DNA of 64,000 bases, taken from contig NZ_LZIC01000074.1 of the NCBI RefSeq assembly GCF_001667185.1, positions 35,007 through 99,006 of the forward strand, in the 5' to 3' direction. A program made the translations under genes and the position numbers. Each line of letters opens with the position of its first letter. The first letter of the stretch is position 1. Below are positions 29,157 to 37,865 of this stretch, piece after piece. The notes beneath the pieces are model-generated. The model was not told the DNA's origin and did not search any database. It saw nothing but the letters and a program-made list of their open reading frames with translations. This DNA is from Mycobacterium sp. 852002-50816_SCH5313054-b (GTDB lineage: Bacteria; Actinomycetota; Actinomycetes; Mycobacteriales; Mycobacteriaceae).

Positions 29157-29959
29157 CGGTAGCCCGGCAGATCCGGCACGCCGCTGGCCGTCAGCCAGCC
29201 ACCGCCGTCGACGACGAGCGTCGCGCCCGTGACGTACGAGGCCGCGTCACTGGCCAAAAACAGCACCGCTTCGGCGACCTCGGTGGTCGAACCGGGGCGC
29301 CGCAGCGGGTTTTGGGTGGTTCGGTGCTGCTTGTCGCCGGTGATCCGGCGCACCCCCTCGGTGCCCGACATCGCCCCGGGCGCAACGATATTCACGCGTA
29401 CCCCGTCGGGACCCCATTCGATGGCGCAGCTGCGGGTCAGCGCGTCGATGCCGGCCTTGGCGGACACCACGTGCGCCTGCAGCGCCATGCCGCGGTACTG
29501 GGTCGCCGCGCTGATGTTCACCACCGCGCCGCCGTGCTCACGCAGCCAGCATTCGTAGGCCGCCTTCGACACGTTGAAGGTGCCCAGCAGGTCGATGTCG
29601 ACCACGGCCTTGAATCCGTTGGGACTCAGTTCGCTTATCGCGACGGGGAAGTTTCCGGCGGCGTTGTTGACGACCACGTCGAGCCGGCCGCAGGTGCGCA
29701 CCACCTCATCGACGACCGCGGTGACCTCGTCGTAGCGGCGGACGTCGCAGACGCCGTAGCTGGCCTCGACCCCCTCTTCCCGCAACGCCGCGACGGCGGC
29801 TTGCAGGTTGGCCTCCTTGCGGCTGCAGATGGCGACCCGAGCGCCGTGACCGCCCAGCACCCGGGCGACCTCCAGGCCCAGCCCGGTGGCACCGCCGGTC
29901 ACCAACGCCACCTGCCCGCTCAGCAGATCGGCCCGAAACGGGCTGCGGCCGTCGGTCAC
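29153..29959 (-). CDS. SDR, 2,4-dienoyl-CoA reductase-like
   Basis: About 268 residues. VTGGATGLGLEVARVLGGHG cofactor motif, VVNNAAGNFPVAISELSPNG and NISAATQYRGMALQAHVVSAKAG; NNAAGNF is a hallmark of peroxisomal-type 2,4-dienoyl-CoA reductases. In that subgroup the catalytic Tyr is replaced, and here too the expected Tyr before SAKAG is not present, in agreement. Such enzymes reduce double bonds of unsaturated fatty acyl-CoA with NADPH. GTG at 29959 overlaps the stop of the PE-PPE gene by GTGA, so the two are co-translated; an in-frame TTG at 29971 is less likely. Confidence 0.85.
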
Positions 29960-31464
29960 CAGCTGTCCCAACTCGGGACCAGGCCCAACGCGCGCATCAG
30001 CTGGCCCTCGAACCCGGTCAGCAGCGAGACCCCGGTGACCGACGACTGCGGCAACGGGAAGTTGAGGCCGGGGTCGAGCGCCGGATTGAACGGGTAGCCG
30101 GTGGGCATCATCGACGGTGGCAGCAGCCCGAGATCGACCAGCGCCGCCTGGGGCCCCTGCACCGCGCCGTGCACCAGGTCCGGCACGATGGTGAACGGGT
30201 CCGGCAGTTCGAACAGGCTGGCGGGGGTGGGGATGTTGGCGTACTCCCCCGACCCGTAACCCATGTCGACGATCACCCGCAGATCCGGCTGCAGCAGGTC
30301 GGCCAGCGCGTTGCCGAAAGGCGCCGGCACGTACAGGCGCAGCGGCGCGACGAGCGGCAGGTTCTGCGTCAGCAGCTCGTAATAGCGGGTGGAACCGGTG
30401 TAACCGGGCGAGGTCGGCAGCGGGATCGCGTTGCCGATCTGCCCCGGCGTCAGGTCGACGTAGTCGTGCGTCCCATGGAAGAGCGCGAACCCCATGAACG
30501 CGTTCAGGTCGCTGACCGGGTTGAGCACGTACTGCGGCAGGTTGGTCACCATGTCGTACTGGTTGGTGAAGATCACGGTCGGGTACGGCGAGTTGGGGGG
30601 CGTCGCGCCGTTCATCAGGACGTCGAACAGCGGGATGTACAGGCCGGGGAAGCGCTCGAAGAACCCACCATTGGGGTTGCCGGGGTCACCGGTCAAAAAG
30701 AACGAAAGCTTGCTGGGGTCGGGCGGATTGGCCATGGCCATCAGGTTGCGGATCTCGTTGGTGGCCACCAGCGAACTTTGTGAGGTGCCGTAGACGACCA
30801 CGTTTTTGCCTGCCGCGAGTTCGGTGCCGACGGCGGTGTTGAGCAACTGCACGCCCTGGGCCACCGACTGGCCCAGCGTCAGGTTCCCGAGTTGCGGGGT
30901 GAACGGCCAGAACTGCTCCGGCGTGTAGAGCGACTGCCCGAACGCACCGGTCAACGGCGACAGCGCCGGGTTGTTCAGGAAGTTGGCCATGATGTTGCCG
31001 ACGTACCTGGCGTCCGGCAGGGGGAACGTGGTCCCGCCGACGATCAGCGCCACCGACGCGTTTTGCGGCACGATCAGCGGCGGGATGCTGGTCGGAGCGG
31101 GGTTCTCGGCCTGCGTAGCCAACGAGACCAGCGGCGATTCCAACTCGCCGACCGCGTCCCGCAGCGCCTGCTCCGCGGCCCGCTCGGTCCCGACGTAGAC
31201 GACGTCCGCCTCACCCAGCAGTTGCATGAACCGCTGCTCGAACGCTTGGCCCTCCGCCACCAGTTCCCGATAGATCCTCGACTGGTTGATGAATAGCGGC
31301 GTGATCGCGGCGCTGACCTCATCGGCGCCGGCGGGCAGGACGCTACTGGTCCGCAGCGCCGCCGACGCGTTGGCCTCGTCGAGCGCGGCACCGATCCTGC
31401 CGACGTCCTGCGCGGCCGACGCCAGCTCCCCGGGAACAACCCGCACGACCGCCATCTGGACCAT
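29956..31464 (-). CDS. PE-domain protein with C-terminal PE-PPE esterase domain
   Basis: 502 residues. N-terminal PE domain about 1-95 (VVRVVPGELASAAQDVGRIG, SAAITPLFINQSRIYRELVA), a short linker, then a PE-PPE alpha/beta-hydrolase domain. Nucleophile elbow VVVYGTSQSSLVATNEI (GxSxS), acid TNQYDMVTNLPQ and His in LFHGTHDYVDL complete a serine hydrolase triad. PE/PPE proteins leave the cell by ESX systems; the esterase domain may act on cell-wall or host lipids. ATG at 31464 or 31455. No ESX or PPE partner gene is nearby, and it is coupled with an SDR instead. Confidence 0.88.
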   Translation of the reverse strand: MVQMAVVRVVPGELASAAQDVGRIGAALDEANASAALRTSSVLPAGADEVSAAITPLFINQSRIYRELVAEGQAFEQRFMQLLGEADVVYVGTERAAEQALRDAVGELESPLVSLATQAENPAPTSIPPLIVPQNASVALIVGGTTFPLPDARYVGNIMANFLNNPALSPLTGAFGQSLYTPEQFWPFTPQLGNLTLGQSVAQGVQLLNTAVGTELAAGKNVVVYGTSQSSLVATNEIRNLMAMANPPDPSKLSFFLTGDPGNPNGGFFERFPGLYIPLFDVLMNGATPPNSPYPTVIFTNQYDMVTNLPQYVLNPVSDLNAFMGFALFHGTHDYVDLTPGQIGNAIPLPTSPGYTGSTRYYELLTQNLPLVAPLRLYVPAPFGNALADLLQPDLRVIVDMGYGSGEYANIPTPASLFELPDPFTIVPDLVHGAVQGPQAALVDLGLLPPSMMPTGYPFNPALDPGLNFPLPQSSVTGVSLLTGFEGQLMRALGLVPSWDSW

Positions 31465-31577
31465 TCTCGACAATGACGGGCGGGGCCGCGACCCGTTTGA
31501 CGAAGCTGGCATCGCCGGGCGGCCGGCGCCGAGCCTTACACTGGGCCCGCAAGGCGTGCGAGTGAAGGTGAACACCA

Positions 31578-31862
31578 GTGCGGATCATGAAAATCGCCGC
31601 TGGCGGGCTGGTTGGGCTGGCCTCGCTGTTCGGCACGGGCATCGGCGTGGGCATAGCGCGAGCCGACAGCAGCCAGGAGAAGGAGGCCTGCCAGCTGATG
31701 GACGATCCGGCCGGGCCCGAATCGGGTTACCTGCCAGCCGAATATGCCTTCATGCGGCTGCGTGCCAAGATGTCGGCCGAGGCCGCGCGCAATGTCATGT
31801 CCGAAGCCGCCCAGGACTACTGTCCCAATCACATCACCGACCTGCCGGCGGGCTGGCGCTAA
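31578..31862 (+). CDS. Secreted DUF732-like protein
   Basis: 94 residues. N-terminal signal segment (KIAAGGLVGLASLFGTGIGVG then IARAD), mature chain with CQLMDD and DYCPNHITDL, two cysteines that frame a helix (EAARNVMSEAAQ). This is the DUF732 pattern of small exported mycobacterial proteins. GTG at 31578 or ATG four codons on. It precedes a membrane gene by 13 bases and stands ahead of mmpS-mmpL. Confidence 0.75.
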   Translation: MRIMKIAAGGLVGLASLFGTGIGVGIARADSSQEKEACQLMDDPAGPESGYLPAEYAFMRLRAKMSAEAARNVMSEAAQDYCPNHITDLPAGWR

Positions 31863-31875
31863 GGAGGACGGGAAA

Positions 31876-32301
31876 ATGAATACGGCTTTGTTTGGTCTCC
31901 TGACCGTGGTCTTCCTCGTGGCGGCGTTGGTGTTCGCCGCCATTGCCGGCGTCTACGTCAAACGGCTGGGGGATCGGGCGACTCTGCCGATCAGCGAAGA
32001 GATCGGAAGCGCCAAGACGGTTACGGCCAAAGTTCGCAAACGCCAACCAATGTCGCGGGAAGAGTTGGCTTATGCGAAGGAGATCGTTGCCGTTCGCAGC
32101 TCGGTGATGGCGCTTTGCATCCCCGGTGCCCTGTTCTCGGTGGGCTGCTTTTATGTGTTCGGCAGTCTTTACCATCTGCACGGGGCAACGCCCTCCGAGC
32201 GGACATTTCTCGGGGTCTTCCCCATGCTGGCGTCCATCAATTTCACGACCCAGATTCTCCGCAGTGCACGGTTGAAGCGGCGACTGCGGAAGATGCCTTA
32301 A
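31876..32301 (+). CDS. Hypothetical membrane protein
   Basis: 141 residues, AAGGAGG just upstream. One N-terminal transmembrane helix (LLTVVFLVAALVFAAIAGVYV), a cytosolic stretch rich in Lys/Arg, then two further hydrophobic segments (SSVMALCIPGALFSVGCFYVF and LGVFPMLASINFT). No known family recognised. Located between a DUF732-like gene and mmpS, it could be an accessory of the MmpL system, but only position supports this. Confidence 0.65.
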   Translation: MNTALFGLLTVVFLVAALVFAAIAGVYVKRLGDRATLPISEEIGSAKTVTAKVRKRQPMSREELAYAKEIVAVRSSVMALCIPGALFSVGCFYVFGSLYHLHGATPSERTFLGVFPMLASINFTTQILRSARLKRRLRKMP

Positions 32302-32467
32302 CGCAACCGAGGCGTGCCAACAGGCCCCGGGTCGCGCTTCAGGACCAGTACCGATACTCTTTGCACGATGTCCATTGGGCACATGACCGTCTACTATCTG
32401 CATGGACCTGCGGGCGGGAGCGGGGGGAAGAAGAAGATGTCCGGACCGAGCTTCGGGAGGTGACCGA

Positions 32468-32911
32468 ATGAGCCCTCGTTCGGTCGGCAGGACCGTCCTG
32501 GCACGGGTCTGGATGCCGTTGGTGGCCGTCGTCGCGATCGCTGTGGGTGCGGTGGGCATGTGGAAGGTCCACCAGTTCTCCGCTCCGCCGCCCGTCGTCA
32601 CGGTCAATGGCCCGGCAGCGCCCCCGGAGTTCAACCTCAAGCGGCTCACGTTTGAGGTGTCCGGCTCCGTCGGGCAGGGCGGGATGCTCGTCTATGTCGA
32701 CGTCGACGGGCATCCGCATCAGGTCGACCTCACGACCCTGCCGTGGTCGCACACGGAAACGACCACGCTCACCGTGGTGTCGGGCAGCGTCTCGGCGCAG
32801 GTTCATGGTGGTCAAGTCGGCTGCCGGATGCTGGTGAACGGCGTTGTCCGGGATGAACATTCCGATACCCACCAGGACGCGCACGTCTTCTGCCTGGTGA
32901 AATCCGCATGA
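32468..32911 (+). CDS. MmpS-family membrane protein
   Basis: 147 residues. A transmembrane helix at about 12-32 (WMPLVAVVAIAVGAVGMWKV) and a periplasmic beta-sandwich of about 110 residues, including KRLTFEVSGSVGQGGMLVYV and a C-terminal CRMLVNGVVRDEHSDTHQD with cysteines near 119 and 143. MmpS proteins assist MmpL transporters in lipid or siderophore export. ATGA overlap with mmpL. The 166-base upstream gap holds no clear operator. Confidence 0.9.
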   Translation: MSPRSVGRTVLARVWMPLVAVVAIAVGAVGMWKVHQFSAPPPVVTVNGPAAPPEFNLKRLTFEVSGSVGQGGMLVYVDVDGHPHQVDLTTLPWSHTETTTLTVVSGSVSAQVHGGQVGCRMLVNGVVRDEHSDTHQDAHVFCLVKSA

Positions 32912-35733
32912 GCGGGCACGCGGTAGAGCAGCGGTCGCGACGACCCTTCGTCCCCAGAATGGTTCGGATCTTCGCCATACCGATCATCGCCTTTTGGGCC
33001 CTGCTCGCGGTGTCGACGAACACCTTTATGCCGCAGGTAGAGCGCGTCGCCGAAGAACTCGCCGGGCCGGTCGTCCCGCACTACGCGCCGTCGCAGCGGG
33101 CCTTGCTGGCCATCGGTGCGAAGTTCCACGAGTCCAACTCGACGAGCCTGGCCATGCTCGTGTTCGAGGCCGACCGGCCGTTGGGCGATGCGGACCACAG
33201 CTATTACGACGACTTGGTGCGCCGGCTCAAGCAGGACCCCAAGCATGTGCAGTACGTCATGGATCTGTGGGGGAAGCCGATCACCGCGGCCGGGGCGCAG
33301 AGCCTCGACGGCAAGGCCTCGTATGTGCTGTTGCGCCTCGCGGGCGACATCGGGCAGATGCAGGCGAACGAGTCCGTCGCCGCCGTTCGGAATGTCGTCG
33401 CGAAGGACACGCCACCGCCCGGGCTCAAGGTCTATGTCAGCGGCGCGGCTCCGCTCGCGTCGGACACGGTGGCCATCGCGAATTCGAGCCTGAACGACAT
33501 CACGATCGTGACGATCTTCCTCATCATCGGGATGTTGCTGCTGGTGTACCGCTCGATCGTCACGCTATTTGTGCCCCTGGCCGGGGTTCTGTTCGAGATG
33601 CTGGTCGCGAAAGGTGTCATCTCGTTCCTCGGGCATTTCGGGTACATCGAGCTCTCGTCGTTCGCGGTGAACATCGTCGTCGCGCTGACACTGGGAGCGG
33701 GGACGGACTACGGCATCTTCTTGATGGGCCGCTATCACGAGGCGCGACAGGCGGGCGAGAGCAGGGAAGAGGCGTTCTACACCGCGTACAAGAGCGTCAC
33801 GCCGGTCATCCTCGGCTCGGGCCTGACCATCGCGGGCGCGTGTTATTGCCTGACGTTCGCGCGGCTCAACTACTTCCACACGATGGGGCCGGCCGTCGCC
33901 ATCGCCATGCTGTTCAACATCGCGGCGGCGCTGACGCTCGGCCCGGCCTTCCTGACCGTGGGCAGCCTTTTCGGGCTTTTCGACCCGAAAAGCAAGGCCA
34001 AGGCGACCCTTTATCGGCGGATCGGGACGAGCGTGGTCCGGTGGCCGGTGCCGATCCTGGTGGCCAGCGCCGCCGCCGTCCTGCTCGGGGCCGTCTTCGT
34101 GCCGACGTACCGGCAGAACTACGACGACCGCCAATATCAGCCCCACAACTCCCCCGCCAATCTGGGCTTCGCGGCGGCGGATCGGCACTTCCCGAAGAGC
34201 AAGCTGTTCTCCGAAATGCTGATGATCGAGACCGATCACGACATGCGGAACTCCGGCGACTTCATCTCATTGGACCGGGTGGCCAAGGCCCTCATTCGCC
34301 TTCCCGGCGTGGCGATGGTGCAAAGCATCACCCGGCCGCTGGGCCGGCCACTGGAACACGCCACCCTCCCCTACCTGTTCACGACGCAGGGCAGCGGTAG
34401 CGGTCAACAGCTCCCGTTCACCAAACAGCAGAACGCCAACACGAGCCAGCAGGCACAGATCACGCAGCACTCGGTCGAGGTCTTGCGGCAGGAGATCGTC
34501 TATTTCCAAAACATGTCGGATGAGCTGCACAAGACGGTTCTGACCGTCGAGGATCTGCAAAGAATCACCGCCGAGATGAATCAGGAAATCTCGAATGTGG
34601 ACGACTTCTTCCGGCCGGTCAAGAGCTATTTCTATTGGGAGCGCCACTGTTTCGACATTCCCATTTGCTGGACGTTCAGATCGCTGTTCGACGCGCTCGA
34701 CAACATCGACAAGTTGGCCGACGACATCACCGACGCCAAAACCTCCCTCGAGGCACTAGACAAGATCTTGCCGCAGGTAATAACGCAGCTGAAACTCACG
34801 GCAGACGACTCGGAGGCCTTGGCCGGCCTGTTGGTCAGCAGCTACGGGCAGTCGTCGCTGCAGTCCACCCAGACTTCCCAGACGTTCGACGACCAGGTCA
34901 ACGTGGGGCTGGACTTCGACCAGTCCCGCAGCGACGATTTCTTCTACATCCCCCATGAGGGTTTCGACAACGACGACGTCAAGACGGGCATGCAGCTCCT
35001 GATGTCGCCCGACGGCAAGGCCGCCCGGATCATCGTCACGCACGAGGGGGACGCCAACGGCCCGGACGGCGTGCAGCATGTCGATCAGTTCCCGTCGGCG
35101 ATAACCATCGCGCTCAAAGAAACCTCGCTGGCCGGCGCCCGGGTTTATATCGGCGGCTCGGGATCAACCAACAAAGACATCAAGGAATACGCCGCGTCCG
35201 ATCTGCTTATCGTGGCGATCGCCGCCTTCGTGCTGATCTTCTTGATCATGTTGGTGCTCACGCGAAGTCTGATGGCCGCGCTCGTCATTCCCGGCACCGT
35301 GGCATTCTCGTACGCGGGAGCGTTCGGGCTCTCGATACTCGTCTGGCAGCATCTCATCGGCTTGCCGCTGCATTGGCTGATACTGCCGCTGACGTTCATC
35401 ATCCTGGTGGCGGTGGGTTCGGACTACAACCTGCTGTTGATCATCCGTGTCAAAGAGGAGCTGCACGCGGGGATCCACACCGGCCTGATCCGCGCGCTGG
35501 GCAGCACGGGTGGCGTGGTGACGTCCGCGGGTTTGGTGTTCGCCTTCACCATGCTGGCGATGCTCAGCAGCGATCTGCGGACCATCGGTCAGGTGGGTTC
35601 GACGGTGTGCATCGGCCTGCTGCTCGACACTCTGATCGTGCGCTCGTTCGTCGTGCCGTGCATCCTGCGGATCCTCGGGCCGTGGTTCTGGTGGCCGACG
35701 CTGGTGCGTTCGCGCCCGCTACCGCAGCGTTAA
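32908..35733 (+). CDS. MmpL-family RND transporter
   Basis: 941 residues. Twelve predicted transmembrane helices in the MmpL arrangement: one helix, a porter loop (about 45-185), five helices, the larger second loop (about 405-760), then the last six. Proton-relay Asp-Tyr pairs are in GAGTDYGIFL (D267-Y268) and VGSDYNLLLI (D839-Y840). The second loop contains a coiled-coil-like stretch and a CFDIPIC cysteine pair, as in the MmpL4/MmpL5 branch. It likely exports a lipid, glycopeptidolipid or siderophore using the proton gradient, with the coupled MmpS. The cargo is not evident; no polyketide or NRPS gene is in the window. Confidence 0.93.
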   Translation: MSGHAVEQRSRRPFVPRMVRIFAIPIIAFWALLAVSTNTFMPQVERVAEELAGPVVPHYAPSQRALLAIGAKFHESNSTSLAMLVFEADRPLGDADHSYYDDLVRRLKQDPKHVQYVMDLWGKPITAAGAQSLDGKASYVLLRLAGDIGQMQANESVAAVRNVVAKDTPPPGLKVYVSGAAPLASDTVAIANSSLNDITIVTIFLIIGMLLLVYRSIVTLFVPLAGVLFEMLVAKGVISFLGHFGYIELSSFAVNIVVALTLGAGTDYGIFLMGRYHEARQAGESREEAFYTAYKSVTPVILGSGLTIAGACYCLTFARLNYFHTMGPAVAIAMLFNIAAALTLGPAFLTVGSLFGLFDPKSKAKATLYRRIGTSVVRWPVPILVASAAAVLLGAVFVPTYRQNYDDRQYQPHNSPANLGFAAADRHFPKSKLFSEMLMIETDHDMRNSGDFISLDRVAKALIRLPGVAMVQSITRPLGRPLEHATLPYLFTTQGSGSGQQLPFTKQQNANTSQQAQITQHSVEVLRQEIVYFQNMSDELHKTVLTVEDLQRITAEMNQEISNVDDFFRPVKSYFYWERHCFDIPICWTFRSLFDALDNIDKLADDITDAKTSLEALDKILPQVITQLKLTADDSEALAGLLVSSYGQSSLQSTQTSQTFDDQVNVGLDFDQSRSDDFFYIPHEGFDNDDVKTGMQLLMSPDGKAARIIVTHEGDANGPDGVQHVDQFPSAITIALKETSLAGARVYIGGSGSTNKDIKEYAASDLLIVAIAAFVLIFLIMLVLTRSLMAALVIPGTVAFSYAGAFGLSILVWQHLIGLPLHWLILPLTFIILVAVGSDYNLLLIIRVKEELHAGIHTGLIRALGSTGGVVTSAGLVFAFTMLAMLSSDLRTIGQVGSTVCIGLLLDTLIVRSFVVPCILRILGPWFWWPTLVRSRPLPQR

Positions 35734-35742
35734 GGGCCTCGA

Positions 35743-36030
35743 TCAGGTGATGCGGGCGGTCTCGCGCGCGACGAAGACCGAGACATAACCGATCGGGATG
35801 CCGGTGCGGGTCGCGATGCACTGTCGCGCCGCCACGTCCACCTCGGCCCGGCGGCCAACGCGAACGAGGCCACCGATCTCGGGAATCCGGATAATCCACC
35901 CGTCGGCATCTCGGGCGACTTCGATGTCGAAGCACTGACCGACCGTTGGGCAGTTCACACGGGGAGCCGCACGTCGCGTACGGCTGCGGCGCAATGCGTT
36001 TGGGTGCCGCAGACTGGGCTGAATGGGCAT
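35743..36030 (-). CDS. HicB-like small protein
   Basis: Up to 95 residues. The C-terminal 60 (FDIEVARDADGWIIRIPEIG, later RRAEVDVAARQCIATRTGI) have the beta-beta-alpha outline of HicB antitoxin-like domains. The first 30 are Arg-rich and may be untranslated; an internal GTG before NCPTVGQC would give about 70 residues. No HicA toxin is adjacent, so this would be an orphan. It starts 139 bases from the divergent hydrolase gene. Confidence 0.5.
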   Translation of the reverse strand: MPIQPSLRHPNALRRSRTRRAAPRVNCPTVGQCFDIEVARDADGWIIRIPEIGGLVRVGRRAEVDVAARQCIATRTGIPIGYVSVFVARETARIT

Positions 36031-36169
36031 GTCTGCTTTCCTGAGTCAGAAACGGGCCGCGCGCAAGAGTAGTCCGATTCGCGCCCAGAACCTAATCGGC
36101 CTATGCACCGGCCGGCGGATGCTGGCAGAGTCGAGCTGCGCCGACGTGACCCAGTGAAAGGAGGGCGCC

Positions 36170-36919
36170 GTGACTGTCGTTTTGGTGCATGGCAATCCGG
36201 AGGCCGACGCCATCTGGGGGCCGTTGGTCGACGCGCTCGGGCGAACCGACGTGGTGCGGCTCTCTCCCCCGGGCTTCGGGGCGCCGTTGCCCGACGATTT
36301 CCCGGCGACCTATCTCGCCTACCGCGACTGGCTCGAGGGCGAGCTGGCGAGCGCCGGCGAGCCCGTCGACCTCGTGGGCCACGACTGGGGCGGCGGGCAC
36401 GTGATGAACGTGGTGATGCATCGACCCGAATTGGTGCGCAGCTGGGTCAGCGACATCCTCGGTTGTTTCGACCCCGACTACGTCTGGCACGACATGGCGC
36501 AGGTGTGGCAGACGCCCGACGAGGGCGAGAAGTTGGTGGACGCCTTGGTGGGCGGGACACTCGAGGAGCGCACCGCCCGGATGGTCGAGATCGGCGGGAT
36601 GCCCACCGATATCGCGGCCTCGGTCGCAGCGGCGCAGGGTCCGGAGATGGCCCGGGCGATCCTACTGCTCTACCGCTCGGCCCGGCAGCCGGGGATGGCC
36701 GAGGCCGGTCGCGAACTGGAGAAGGCCGCGGCCCGACCCGGCCTGTCCATCCTGGCCACCGAGGACGCCTACGTCGGCTCGGAAGCCATGCGGCGCCGGG
36801 CGGCGCAGCGAGCCGGAGCGCACACGGAAGTGCTCGAGGGCCTCGGGCATTGGTGGATGCTGCAGGATCCGGCGCGGGGCGCCGCGGCCCTCACGCGGTT
36901 CTGGGCGGGGCTCGACTGA
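36170..36919 (+). CDS. Alpha/beta hydrolase with Asp nucleophile
   Basis: 249 residues. HG oxyanion motif in VVLVHGNPEADAIWGPLV, nucleophile elbow DLVGHDWGGGHVMNVVM with Asp in place of Ser, and a C-terminal His in LEGLGHWWMLQDP. The GHDWGG elbow is that of epoxide hydrolases and haloalkane dehalogenases. Halide-binding tryptophan pairs cannot be assigned, so epoxide hydrolase-like is the safer label. GTG start with AAAGGAGG upstream. Convergent with the SDR at 36927. Confidence 0.82.
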   Translation: MTVVLVHGNPEADAIWGPLVDALGRTDVVRLSPPGFGAPLPDDFPATYLAYRDWLEGELASAGEPVDLVGHDWGGGHVMNVVMHRPELVRSWVSDILGCFDPDYVWHDMAQVWQTPDEGEKLVDALVGGTLEERTARMVEIGGMPTDIAASVAAAQGPEMARAILLLYRSARQPGMAEAGRELEKAAARPGLSILATEDAYVGSEAMRRRAAQRAGAHTEVLEGLGHWWMLQDPARGAAALTRFWAGLD

Positions 36920-36926
36920 GCGGCCG

Positions 36927-37667
36927 CTAGCCGGCGCCCTTGCCGTTGTCGACGCGATAGACGGCGCCGTGGACGGCGGCCGCGGCGTCGCTGGCAAGGA
37001 ACGCGATCACGTTCGCAACGTCAAGGGGCTGCATCATGCCGCGCGGCGAGGCCGTCCGCATGATCAGGTCGTAGTTCGGATTGTCCGGCGCACTGAACTG
37101 TTCGATCTGCGGGGTCAGCATGCCGGCCGGGCATACCGCGTTGACCCGCAGGCGATCCGCGGTGTACTCCACCGCCAGAGCGCGAGTGAGACCGATCAGC
37201 CCGTGCTTGGCGGCGCAGTAGCCCGCCGAGTAGGCCTGGCCCTCCACGCCGGCGATGGAGCTGACGTTGACGATGTTGCCGCCGCGCTCGAGCAGATGGG
37301 GCAGCGCGGCCCTGCACAGAAAGAACGGTCCGTTCAGGTTGACCGCGAGGTCTTGGGCCCAGTCGTCGTCGGTCATCGACTCCGTACGGCGCATCTGGTG
37401 TCGACCGGCGATGTTGATCAGGACGTCCAGTCCGCCGAACTCACCGACACATTGCTCGACCGCGTCCCCGCAGGCCTGCGCCGAACCGACGTCCACCGAC
37501 GCGTAGGAACCCCTTTCCACGTCGGCGAACACCTCGGCCAGGCGTCCGGTATCGCGGCCGATGCCGAAAACCGTTGCGCCCTGCCGGGAAAGCAGCCGGG
37601 CCGTCTCGGCCCCAAGGCCCGACGACGCTCCGGTCACGAGCGTGACCTTGCCCTGTAGTGGTGACAT
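36927..37667 (-). CDS. Short-chain dehydrogenase/reductase
   Basis: 246 residues. VTGASSGLGAETARLLSRQG, DVLINIAGRH, and active site NVSSIAGVEGQAYSAGYCAAKHG with Ser, Tyr and Lys. The end YRVDNGKGAG is a degenerate form of the VDGG tail. ATG at 37667 is chosen; the frame is open 47 codons further but overlaps the divergent small gene. Substrate unknown. Confidence 0.85.
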   Translation of the reverse strand: MSPLQGKVTLVTGASSGLGAETARLLSRQGATVFGIGRDTGRLAEVFADVERGSYASVDVGSAQACGDAVEQCVGEFGGLDVLINIAGRHQMRRTESMTDDDWAQDLAVNLNGPFFLCRAALPHLLERGGNIVNVSSIAGVEGQAYSAGYCAAKHGLIGLTRALAVEYTADRLRVNAVCPAGMLTPQIEQFSAPDNPNYDLIMRTASPRGMMQPLDVANVIAFLASDAAAAVHGAVYRVDNGKGAG

Positions 37668-37705
37668 GTCGCGCAACGCTACCTGGCCAGAGAGATAATC
37701 ACCTG

Positions 37706-37864
37706 ATGTCGAACGAACCCCCACCTCCACCGCGCTCCGCGCCGAAACCGCCGCGTGCGCACCTCTCACCCGAGGACTTGGAACGGTTTGGCGACGAGGA
37801 GCAGGCACGCTCGGCGTCGGACGAGCGCCGGCTGCGCGACGAGCAACCCCCGCATCACCGCTAG
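37706..37864 (+). CDS. Small proline-rich charged protein
   Basis: 52 residues: MSNEPPPPPRSAPKPPRAHL, then SPEDLERFGDEEQARSASDE and a basic C terminus. Probably intrinsically disordered. The start is 38 bases from the divergent SDR and the stop is one base from the convergent MFS gene, a snug fit that supports a real gene. Function unknown. Confidence 0.5.
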   Translation: MSNEPPPPPRSAPKPPRAHLSPEDLERFGDEEQARSASDERRLRDEQPPHHR

Positions 37865-37865
37865 C

